From: Bacillus sp. (in: firmicutes)
GTDB taxonomy: Bacteria > Bacillota > Bacilli > Bacillales > Salisediminibacteriaceae
Assembly (NCBI GenBank): GCA_021208645.1
Contig: JAJOJL010000161.1
Location: 1 to 49,138, forward strand
DNA length: 49,138 nt
Direction: 5' to 3'
Position numbers and translations under genes: made by a program. Numbering within the stretch: the first letter of the stretch is position 1; each line of letters starts with the position of its first letter. The notes beneath the pieces are model-generated. The model ran no database searches. It worked only from the letters and a program-made list of their open reading frames with translations, and had not been told where the DNA came from. Positions 26,088-34,055 of this stretch are shown here, piece by piece.

Positions 26088-27288
26088 GTGAAATTATATT
26101 ATGAGGATCAATACATACAAGATTTTGAAACAGTAGTTAACAGGAATGGAGAAGACAACGAAGGTAATTATGTAGTATTAAAAGAAACAGCATTTTATCC
26201 GACAGGTGGCGGACAGCCCCATGATACAGGAACGCTGAATCACTTCAACGTTGTGAATGTAGAAGAGGTGAAAGGAGAAATTCGCCATTACATAGATGGA
26301 ATAATGCAACCTGGCGATAAAGTAGCAGGGAAAATTAATTGGAATCGTCGTATTGATCATATGCAGCAGCATACTGGTCAACATATTCTAACGGCTGCCT
26401 TCGAAGAGTTGTACCAATTTGAAACCCTATCTTTCCACTTGGGAACAGATACTTCAACGATTGACTTGAATACAGAAAGTATAACAGAAGAGCAGTTATC
26501 AACTGCAGAAGCGAGATGTAACGAAATCATCTTAGAAAATTTACCTATTGAAACAAAGTGGATCAATGAAGGGGAGATCAGTCAATATCCTTTGAGAAAA
26601 ATGCCTTCTATAAAGGATAATATTCGCCTTGTAATTATTCCAAACGTAGACTATAACTCATGTGGAGGTACCCACCCTAAGACGACTGGAGAAGTTATGG
26701 GACTCAAAGTTCTTCATTGGGAAAGACAAAAAAAAGAAAGTTAGAATTCATTTCGTATGTGGAAAACGGGTCATAAATCAGTTGCATGAAAAAAATAAAG
26801 TAGTAACAGAGATCAGCCAAATGTTAAATAGTCCAGGCTCTAAACTAGCAGAAGCTGTATCCCGAATCGTCACAGCAAATAAAGAACTAGAAAAGAAGGT
26901 AGTGGAACTGGAGGGAAAGATTCTTGAAATAGAAGGAAAAACTTTATTGGAAATAGCTGAGCATGTTAATGAACATCTCATTGTAGCCAAAGTTTTTCAA
27001 AACCGTACTATGCAAGAACTACAAAAATTAGGGAAGTTCATTGTAGAAAACAATGGACAAGCTATTGTTATTGCTATTAGTGAAAATGGGGAACAAATTC
27101 AGCTAGTTTGTGGCCGTGGAAACGAAGGTCACTGGAATATGCAGACGCTAATTAAGGAACTGTTGCCCCTAATTGACGGGAGAGGGGGAGGGAGTCCTGC
27201 TTTCGCCCAAGGTGGAGGCATAGCCAATGTTACAGGTCTGGAATTACTAGATGTTGCTCTAAGACTTTTACAAAGTAAGAGGGATTAA
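26088..27288 (+). pseudogene. Alanyl-tRNA editing protein AlaX (AlaX-L, with DHHA1 domain), one frameshift
   Basis: A free-standing editing enzyme that hydrolyses mischarged Ser- or Gly-tRNA(Ala). The N-terminal domain has ETAFYPTGGGQPHDTG; the editing site HMQQHTGQHIL supplies the zinc His pair, and SCGGTHPKTTGEV holds the Cys and His that complete it. The C-terminal DHHA1 part has FVCGKRVI, a coiled coil, and GRGGGSPAFAQGGG. The frame changes in the run of eight A at 26728-26735: one A too many, and removal gives WERQKKKVRIHFVCGKRV. Repaired length is about 399 aa, normal for AlaX-L. GTG or nearby is the start, and AAAGGGGTG is the SD. Confidence 0.85.
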
Positions 27289-27329
27289 CTAGAAGTCCTT
27301 GAAAGTTTCTAATTATGTGCTTCTGTTTG

Positions 27330-27549
27330 GTAACTGAATCGGTACGTTTTCACCTTTCAGTTACAGTTGGTTGCTTTACCAACCTACCTATGGCCGAGAC
27401 TGCTGAAAAACTCGAAAAGTTAAATTGCAATGGCTCCGCTCGTTGCGCGCCTACTATGAGAAACCCACTCATAGTAGGCTTCAAAGATTGCAACGGCTTC
27501 GCACATTGCTTAGAGGGACTGAAAAAGTGGAAAACCACCACTTTTTCAG
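27330..27549. repeat. Hairpin-rich intergenic element between alaX and amtB
   Basis: Four perfect stems follow each other. GTAACTGAA/TTCAGTTAC is at 27330-27364 and GTTGGT/ACCAAC at 27366-27383. CCTACTATGAG/CTCATAGTAGG is at 27450-27478, and CTGAAAAAGTGG/CCACTTTTTCAG at 27519-27549. Around the third stem lie two near-palindromic direct repeats, 27424-27446 and 27487-27509, of the form ATTGCAAyGGCTyCGCwCrTTGC (19 of 23 bases equal). GC content is higher than in the flanks. Short open frames here are not protein-like. The rest of the gap to 27750 shows nothing else. Confidence 0.6.
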
Positions 27550-27730
27550 CACCCTCCTATGGCCCCCACTAGTCCTCAGAGCATTTAATGGCTTTCTCCG
27601 AATTAATCATTTGAGACTTCCTATATACCCCCATAAACATGAATGTCGAACACCTAACCATGTAAGCGTTTTCTCATAAATACCCTGTTAGATAACCTTC
27701 CAACCTCGTTGTTTCAGAAAATTAAAAAAG

Positions 27731-27736
27731 TATAAT
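27731..27736 (+). promoter_or_regulatory. Possible -10 box of amtB
   Basis: TATAAT 52 bp before the amtB start; the -35 is unclear. If used, transcription starts near 27743, so the TnrA/GlnR box lies just downstream. Confidence 0.35.
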
Positions 27737-27752
27737 TGCAGTTAACAAAGGA

Positions 27753-27769
27753 TGTTAACAATACTTACA
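27753..27769. promoter_or_regulatory. TnrA/GlnR-type nitrogen control box of amtB
   Basis: TGTTA-ACAATAC-TTACA is an exact match to TGTNA-N7-TNACA, the Bacillus TnrA/GlnR consensus. It is 20 bp before the amtB ATG. Confidence 0.75.
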
Positions 27770-27788
27770 CGATAAGGGAGAGGGTATT

Positions 27789-29060
27789 ATGGATCCAATT
27801 TATTTAATGAACAATGTTTGGATTATTATCTGTTTCACGTTAGTACTACTTATGCAAGGAGGATTTATTTTACTAGAAGCCGGTTCCACAAGAATGAAAA
27901 ATGCGGGACATATTGCTGGTAAAACGATCTTTACAGTTGGAATAGCGTCCCTTGTTTTCTGGGCAGTTGGGTATGGATTTATCTACGGAGAAGGAAATGC
28001 ATTTATTGGTTTATCTGATTTCTTCTATGGTGATTTTACTTCTGTTGTAGACGGATTAGCAGGTTCTGTAGACTTTATGTTCCAACTAGCGTTTGCGGCG
28101 ATCGCATTGACTATTGCCTTTGGTGGTTTCGCGGAACGTGCGAAACTAACTGCATACATTGTATTTGCAATTGCGTTCTCGGCTATCGTTTATCCAGTAG
28201 TCGCTCATTGGATTTGGGGTGACGGCTGGTTGGGAGCATTAGGAAAGCAAGATTTTGCAGGCTCAACAGTTGTTCATTTAACTGGTGCCATGGCTGCATT
28301 AGCAGCGACCATCATACTTAAGCCACGAATTGGGAAATACAATAAAGATGGTTCTCCAAATGAATTAGCAGGACACAATCAAGTTTATACCGCTCTAGGT
28401 GTATTGGTACTTTGGGTAGGTTGGTTTGGATTTAATGCAGGAAGTACACTAGGTGTAGACGATGCGTTCTTTGGTTATGTAGCCCTCAATACACAATTAG
28501 CAGCAGCTGCTGGTGCACTAGGTGCCATGTTTATAGTTTGGGCATTATCTGGAAAGGCAGACGTTCCTACAACATTAAATGGTGCTTTAGCTGGTTTAGT
28601 AGCGATTACTGCATCTTGTGCCTTCGTTGCTCCATGGGCCGCTGTTGTCATCGGTATTATCGGTGGGTTAATCGTATACGCTAGTATGAAATTCTTTGAA
28701 AAAATGAAAATTGACGATCCTATCTTTGCTTTATCCGTGCACGGAACTGCAGGGATATGGGGAACGATCTCAACAGGTTTTTTTGCAACACCTGAACTTG
28801 CAGCAATGAACGGAGGAGCAGCTGGTTTGTTATATGGCGGTGGGTTCACACAATTGGGAGTACAAATTGTTGGAGTCGTATCATCTGGTGTCTTTGCCTT
28901 CGTTATTTCTTTCATCATCTTAAAAGTAATGGTTGCCGTTATGGGGGGAATACGTGTATCAGAAGAAGAAGAGCTTGTGGGTCTTGACTTAAGTGAGCAT
29001 GGAAGCTATGGTTATCCTGAAAACATGCCTGAAAAATCAAGTGATTCCTTAGGAGCATAA
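27789..29060 (+). CDS. amtB: Ammonium transporter (AmtB/NrgA family)
   Basis: An 11-TM channel-like protein of 423 aa that conducts NH4+/NH3 into the cell. The pore His pair is present in VVHLTGAMAALAA and LSVHGTAGIWGTI, and the family motifs FGGFAERAKL and GWFGFNAGST are seen. The N-terminus MDPIYLMNNVWIIICF lacks a cleaved signal. A TnrA/GlnR box precedes it, which fits nitrogen control. The gene usually paired with amtB, the PII protein glnK/nrgB, is absent here; a nucleotidyltransferase gene follows 37 bp downstream instead. The frame is intact. Confidence 0.95.
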   Translation: MDPIYLMNNVWIIICFTLVLLMQGGFILLEAGSTRMKNAGHIAGKTIFTVGIASLVFWAVGYGFIYGEGNAFIGLSDFFYGDFTSVVDGLAGSVDFMFQLAFAAIALTIAFGGFAERAKLTAYIVFAIAFSAIVYPVVAHWIWGDGWLGALGKQDFAGSTVVHLTGAMAALAATIILKPRIGKYNKDGSPNELAGHNQVYTALGVLVLWVGWFGFNAGSTLGVDDAFFGYVALNTQLAAAAGALGAMFIVWALSGKADVPTTLNGALAGLVAITASCAFVAPWAAVVIGIIGGLIVYASMKFFEKMKIDDPIFALSVHGTAGIWGTISTGFFATPELAAMNGGAAGLLYGGGFTQLGVQIVGVVSSGVFAFVISFIILKVMVAVMGGIRVSEEEELVGLDLSEHGSYGYPENMPEKSSDSLGA

Positions 29061-29097
29061 TAAAAATCATTCACTTTAACGAGAGAGACTGATATAT

Positions 29098-30057
29098 ATG
29101 AAAAGCTTTCAAGAAGTAAAAACCTACCGATACGAAAATATAGCCAAGGTTTCTTTAAATCATTTGGAATTAAACCTATTCCATGATGATTTAATGAGAA
29201 GGATTATAAAAATTGCTTTGCGGAATTTGGAAAGTGAGTGGGGACTCCCCCTGCTCACTTTGCATTTTTTTTTAATGGGAAGCGCTGGGAGGTTTGAACA
29301 AGCTCTTTGGAGCGACCAGGATCATGGAATAATTTATACAGGAACAGAGAAGCACCAACAATATTTTCAGAAACTTGGTTTGGAAATTAGTGAAGGTTTT
29401 TCCCTTTGTGGGTATGAACGATGTGACGGTAAAGTAATGGCGTCCAACGAACTCTGGTGCAGATCCGTTCATCAATGGGAAGCTCAACTTACGAAGTGGT
29501 TAATGGACGAAACGTGGGCCTCACTCAGAAACTTTTCCATATTCTTTGATTCCCGTGTACTCATGGGTGATAAGAACTTGTTAGCTCACTTAAAGACTCA
29601 TTGCTTTAAACAAATTGACCAAAGTAACCACGTTTATACCCGTCTAGTCGGAAATATGGGGAATATGAGGAAACCAATCGGTTTATTTGGTCACTTTTTG
29701 ACGGAAAAATATGGCCCTTATGCGGGGACTATTCATTTAAAACAGAGAATATTTTTCCCATATGTAAATGCAATAAGGCTGTTAGCCCTTCGAGAGAAAG
29801 TCTTTAAATCTTCCACCATTTCTCGAGTTAGGGAACTGTCAGACAAGTTTCGGCATATTAAACTCTATGAAGAGGAATTTATGAGATTACTAGAACTCCG
29901 CTTAAAATTACAGCAGGATTGTAAGAATTACGAGGAAGTTCAACATATTCCAATTAGTAATTTAACAAAAGCAGATAAGCGACAATTGAAGAGGATAACT
30001 AATAGTGGTTATAAGCTATGGAAGGAAACGAAGAGTATCTTACTTAAAGGGGTATAA
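29098..30057 (+). CDS. DUF294/GlnD-like nucleotidyltransferase
   Basis: A 319-aa cytosolic protein. The nucleotidyltransferase motif MGSAGRFEQALWSDQDHGII (about residues 59-80) holds G-S and the D-x-D metal Asp pair, as in GlnD uridylyltransferases and the DUF294 group. The C-terminal ~170 residues are helical (DUF294_C-like), with no CBS or cyclic-nucleotide domain and no HD or ACT domain as in full GlnD. It sits between amtB and a DnaQ-like exonuclease in an apparent operon. A signalling role tied to ammonium uptake is inferred from position. Its target protein is unknown, as no PII gene is nearby. Confidence 0.75.
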   Translation: MKSFQEVKTYRYENIAKVSLNHLELNLFHDDLMRRIIKIALRNLESEWGLPLLTLHFFLMGSAGRFEQALWSDQDHGIIYTGTEKHQQYFQKLGLEISEGFSLCGYERCDGKVMASNELWCRSVHQWEAQLTKWLMDETWASLRNFSIFFDSRVLMGDKNLLAHLKTHCFKQIDQSNHVYTRLVGNMGNMRKPIGLFGHFLTEKYGPYAGTIHLKQRIFFPYVNAIRLLALREKVFKSSTISRVRELSDKFRHIKLYEEEFMRLLELRLKLQQDCKNYEEVQHIPISNLTKADKRQLKRITNSGYKLWKETKSILLKGV

Positions 30058-30062
30058 TTGGC

Positions 30063-30791
30063 ATGAATCCAATGATTCAATTTTTAAAACAATTATCAGG
30101 AAAAATGAATCCTAATATGTATTCGGCAGTCTCTACTTCAAGAAATGCTGAACAAATTGCCTATATTCGCCAGCTTCAGCGAGAGTTTAAGAAAAAGGAT
30201 AGCCTGCAAGTCCCCTTTTCACAATTAAACATCGTCGTTTTCGATTTGGAGACGACGGGGTTTTTCCCTAATAAAGGAGATCGAATCTTATCGATTGGTG
30301 CTGTTAAGGTGAAAGGGGATCAAGTATTAGCAAAAGAGCGATTTTATTCCCTTGTTCAAAGCAGGGGAGGGCTTACACCGGAGATTGTAAGCTTAACTGG
30401 AATTACAGAAAGAATCCTACAAGACGCGCCTCCTATGGAACAGGTACTTCTTGATTTTTATGAATTCGTAAATGGGGATACGTTAGTTGCTCATCATGCA
30501 AGCCACGAAAGAAGATTTATGCAGCAAATGTCCTGGTCAATCTTAAAAACTAGTTTTGATCATCGAATCGTTGATACGTTGTTTTTGACTAAAATAACTG
30601 CCCCAAACCTTCCCCTCGTTACATTAGATCAATGTTGCGAACATTTTAATATAACAATCCAAAAGCGTCATCATGCATTGTTTGATGCACTTGCTACTGC
30701 TCAGCTTTGGGCAGATAATATCCGCTTTATTCAACGTTTAGGTTATGAGAATTTAAAAGATGTTTATGCTCATTTAGCATCAATAAGTTAG
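30063..30791 (+). CDS. DnaQ-like 3'-5' exonuclease (DEDDh family)
   Basis: A 242-aa protein with Exo I FDLETTGFFPNKGDRILSIGA (read FDLETTG then DRILSIGA), Exo II LVAHHASHERRF and Exo III HHALFDALATAQLW. In Exo II the usual Asp seems to be a Glu (ASHERRF where homologues have ARFDxxF), which may lower or alter activity. It starts 5 bp after the nucleotidyltransferase gene, so the two are coupled. DUF294 proteins and such exonucleases are neighbours in proteobacteria as well, which hints at a joint function. It is not the polymerase III epsilon subunit on length or context alone. Confidence 0.82.
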   Translation: MNPMIQFLKQLSGKMNPNMYSAVSTSRNAEQIAYIRQLQREFKKKDSLQVPFSQLNIVVFDLETTGFFPNKGDRILSIGAVKVKGDQVLAKERFYSLVQSRGGLTPEIVSLTGITERILQDAPPMEQVLLDFYEFVNGDTLVAHHASHERRFMQQMSWSILKTSFDHRIVDTLFLTKITAPNLPLVTLDQCCEHFNITIQKRHHALFDALATAQLWADNIRFIQRLGYENLKDVYAHLASIS

Positions 30792-30901
30792 TTTTTTTGT
30801 AAAGGTCAATTAGAGTTTGAAGTTTCTTCTTCAGTAAGTAGTACTTGGAAAATGGTACGTAGAATAATTATAGTAACTCTAAATTATATATCGGAAAATT
30901 T

Positions 30902-30944
30902 AAGAGAAAAACATCATCTACGTAAAATGATGTTTTTCTCTTAT
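30902..30944. terminator. Bidirectional terminator between the exonuclease and the YwaF-like gene
   Basis: AAGAGAAAAACATCAT pairs perfectly with ATGATGTTTTTCTCTT. Confidence 0.85.
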
Positions 30945-30949
30945 TTTGA

Positions 30950-31674
30950 TTAATTGGTTTTTCTTCGGAAGTGGAATGGTAAATATAAAAGAATAAAAGT
31001 GGCGAAGACAATTATCTCAAGGCTGAGAATATACCATGGATAAGGTCCTAGCCAGTCTAACATACTTGGGCCATGTGGTTTTCTGGCGAGGAACATGTAA
31101 TTAGCTCCTGTCAATTGATTGACTGTAAAAGGCAACAACGGCCAATAAATTTAAAATTACAAACGATTTTATGACAGAGCGGAAGGTGACGGTGTATTTT
31201 AAACCCAAATCATATAGAGTATCGCTAATATAATCGCAATATGAGCCAAGAAAAAATGGACAAACCGAAAATGTGGAAACGTGTAAAACAAATCCGGAGT
31301 GAGCATCGCCTGTAACGCTCCGACCAATTCCAAAAAAATAAATAATCTCAAAAATTCGGTAGCTTTTGGTTAACAGCATTAATGCGCTTAACAACAAACT
31401 GATCGTACAAAGATGTAAGGGAAGATTATAGCGAATATCCCACAACCCATGAGATACAGTCCAAGTGACAAGGGCCACTTCTGAAATAACTAATATGGAA
31501 AAAAAGAATCCAGCGTACTTGTTCCATAAATTTTTGTTCACGAAAAACATAAAGCAGAATAACCGATATAAGGAAGATTAGTAATACTATTAAATGAGCT
31601 GTAGAAAGAAACAATGCATTATCACGATAGGCAGCAGGATCAAATATTTGATGGAAAAACAGGATAGTTACCAT
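30950..31674 (-). pseudogene. YwaF-like (TIGR02206 family) integral membrane protein, at least four frameshifts
   Basis: The pieces read as one six- or seven-TM protein of about 238 aa. It has FSTAHLIVLL-like FLSTAHLIVLLIF, DIRYNLPLHLCTISLLLSAL, EIIYFFGIGGALQAMLTPDL (after repair), ANYMFLARKPHGPSMLDWLG and GPYPWYIL, which are family landmarks. The function is unknown. Single-base changes lie near 31498, 31322, 31201 and 31127-31130. Each removal restores the expected residues, and two of them lie next to short runs of A/T. Four clean events in 725 bp without other decay is hard to explain by natural drift. Confidence 0.75.
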
Positions 31675-31808
31675 AAAACTACTTGCCCCCTCACATTAAG
31701 AACGACGTATACTTTATAATTCATAGTATACAACTTCCCCATAGTTTATAATAGATTTAACTAGGAAAATAGAGGTTAAAATAATTCATATATAAGGGGG
31801 CGTCTCCA

Positions 31809-33090
31809 TTGGAGAAACAAAAATACACCCAAGAATATGCTAAAGAACTAGATAAAGAAGATGAATTAACAACCTACAGAGAAGAATTTTATATTAAAGA
31901 CGGAATGATTTATTTAGATGGTAATTCCTTAGGACTTCTCTCAAGACGGGCTGAACAATCAGTACATAATTTACTAGATTCATGGAAAAACCTTGCCATT
32001 GATGGCTGGACAGAAGGGGAAAATCCGTGGTTTTATTTATCAGAAACCTTAGGGGAAAAAATGGCTCCTTTAGTTGGTGCTAAGAAAGAGGAGGTTATTG
32101 TTACAGGATCCACCACCTCAAACCTTCATCAACTAGTAGCTACTTTCTACCGACCTACCGGCAAAAAAAACGAAAATCTTAGCAGATGAGCTTGCTTTTC
32201 CAACAGATATTTATGTTCTTCAAAGTCAACTTAAGTTAAAGGGGTATGATCCGAAATCCCATTTAGTAAAAGTGAAAAGTGAGGACGGACATACTCTCAA
32301 CGAAGACGAAATAATCGAAGCCATGATGGACGATGTTGCTTTGGTAGTTCTTCCGAGCATATTATTTCGTAGTGGTCAAATTTTAGATATGAAACGATTA
32401 ACCGAAGCGGCCCATAAGCGAAATATCCTCATTGGTTTTGATTTATGTCATTCCATCGGTTCTATTCCCCACCAGCTCCATGATTGGGATGTGGATTTTG
32501 CCTTCTGGTGTAATTATAAGCACCTTAACGGTGGACCGGGGTCAGTTGGTGCCTTATATGTGAATACACGTCATTTCGGTAACGAACCAGGGCTGGCAGG
32601 TTGGTTCAGTTCGAAAAAAGAGAGCCAGTTTGATATGAAGCACGATTTAGTCCACGAGACAAATGCAAGGGCCTTCCAGATGGGAACCCCCCATGTCTTA
32701 AGTCTAGCACCGATTATCGGTTCTTTAAGTATGTTTAATGAAATTGGAATGGCGAAGATTAGAAAAAAATCACTAAGGCTTACTTCCTACATGTTAGAAC
32801 TTATTGATTATGAGTTAAAGGACTACCAGTTTAAGGTGAGAAATCCAATGGAAGAAGAGAGCAGGGGGGCACATATCTTTTTAGAACATCCTGAGGCGGC
32901 GAGAATATGTAAGGCTTTGAAAGCAAAACAAATTGTCCCTGATTTCCGTTCCCCTAATGGGATAAGGATGGCCCCAGTAGCGTTGTACAATACGTTTGAG
33001 GAAGTATGGCTGACGGTGAAAATGCTAAAAGAAACTATGGAAAATGAAGAATATAAACAATTTGAAAATAAGCGTGGGGTGATTGCATAA
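31809..33090 (+). pseudogene. kynU: Kynureninase, one frameshift
   Basis: A PLP enzyme that cleaves kynurenine to anthranilate and alanine, in the cytosol. About 427 aa, the family length. [19 protein letters not shown] and GWTEGENPW are near the start, [23 protein letters not shown] follows, and [18 protein letters not shown] holds the PLP-binding Lys. It ends with [21 protein letters not shown]. The frame changes in the eight-A run at 32163-32170: one A too many, and removal gives [17 protein letters not shown]. It starts at TTG 31809 after GGGGGCG. It overlaps the start of kynB by one base, so translation is coupled. Confidence 0.9.
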
Positions 33091-33737
33091 TGTCAAAAGA
33101 TACAAGGATGGTGGAAGGAGGTTGGATTGATATATCCCAACCGTTAACGAAGGACATAGCCCATTGGCCTGAGGATACACCTTTTTCGTATGAAGTATCT
33201 TATTCAAAGGAACAAACAGGTTCCGTTAACATTGGTCGGATCACCACGAGTACCCATATCGGTACTCATATTGATGCCCCTTTCCACTTTCTAAATGATG
33301 GAGACCGAGTATTAGACTTAGATATTAATATCTATATTGGTCCTGCTCGTTTGATAGATGTGGGGGAAACAAAGGAAATCAACGAAAAAGCGTTAGAACA
33401 GTTCCAACTAGAGGGGATTACTCGCCTGTTAATAAAATCGACTATTAATAATAACCCAACTGCATTTCCAAAAGAAATTCCATTTATTACAAAGGACGGA
33501 GCGGAGTTTTTAAAAAGCAAAGGAATAAGGCTAGTAGGTGTGGATGTCCCCTCAGTAGACCCTTTGGATAGTAAGGAGTTACAAGGTCATCACGCATTAT
33601 ATGAAAATGGTATCTATATACTAGAAAATGTCATGCTAGACCAGTTGCAAGAAGGGGACTATGAACTTATTGCCCTCCCTTTAGCTATTAAAGAAGGGGA
33701 TGGGAGTCCTGTGCGGGCAGTCGTCAGACCAATATAA
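33090..33737 (+). CDS. kynB: Kynurenine formamidase (cyclase family)
   Basis: A 215-aa metal hydrolase that turns N-formylkynurenine into kynurenine. The metal-binding motif THIGTHIDAPFHF is at about residues 53-65. WIDISQPLTKDIAHWPEDTPF at the start and GDGSPVRAVVRP at the end are the KynB type. The overlap with kynU makes the assignment firm, unlike the paralogue at 2147. The frame is intact. Together with kynU and kynA (38756) it completes tryptophan degradation to anthranilate. Confidence 0.93.
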   Translation: MSKDTRMVEGGWIDISQPLTKDIAHWPEDTPFSYEVSYSKEQTGSVNIGRITTSTHIGTHIDAPFHFLNDGDRVLDLDINIYIGPARLIDVGETKEINEKALEQFQLEGITRLLIKSTINNNPTAFPKEIPFITKDGAEFLKSKGIRLVGVDVPSVDPLDSKELQGHHALYENGIYILENVMLDQLQEGDYELIALPLAIKEGDGSPVRAVVRPI

Positions 33738-33856
33738 TTTATTTAAGCTTCCTAGATGGAATTATTATTCAAGGGAGCCTTATTTTGTTGTGCATTTCTT
33801 AAGAAAATGAATTATAATAGAAACGGATGTTCTCTTAGAACTTATTTAAAAAGAAA

Positions 33857-34028
33857 GCTCTGTTATGGTTTAATGTTGAATTTCGCTACAGGAGCTCGCT
33901 TTCCGCGGGCAACGCTTCAGCCTCCTCGTCCCTGCGGGGTCTTCAGCCGTTGCTTTTCCCGCTGGAGTCTCGCTCCTTTCGCTCAAATCAACGCCTATTA
34001 AAATTCAACACCAGCCAGTAACAGAGCC
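33857..34028. repeat. MITE-like palindromic repeat, copy 3 (about 172 bp), with 9-bp flanking direct repeats
   Basis: The terminal inverted repeats are GCTCTGTTA-N8-TGTTGAATTT (33857-33883) and its reverse complement ending TAACAGAGC (34027). The core is like copy 2 (CAGGAGCTCGCTTTCCGCGG, CCTGCGGGGTCTTC, GTCTCGCTCCTTTCGC) but lacks the inner module. AAAAAGAAA occurs on both sides, at 33848-33856 and 34029-34037, as expected of a target-site duplication. It is the best preserved of the three copies. It lies between kynB and topB and no gene is broken. Confidence 0.78.
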
Positions 34029-34055
34029 AAAAAGAAAAGTAAAGGCGGGTAGCTT

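Noticed and set aside
27315-27572. Overlapping open frames on both strands before amtB
   Set aside because: They cross the four hairpins, have no SD and no protein-like composition, and frames on both strands at once point to low stop density from GC content only.
28475-28918. 147-codon open frame antisense to amtB
   Set aside because: amtB is well conserved on the other strand; the antisense frame has no SD and a composition dictated by the sense codons.
33756-34001. 81-codon open frame between kynB and topB
   Set aside because: Half of it lies in repeat copy 3, and the reading mirrors the repeat in the other copies.
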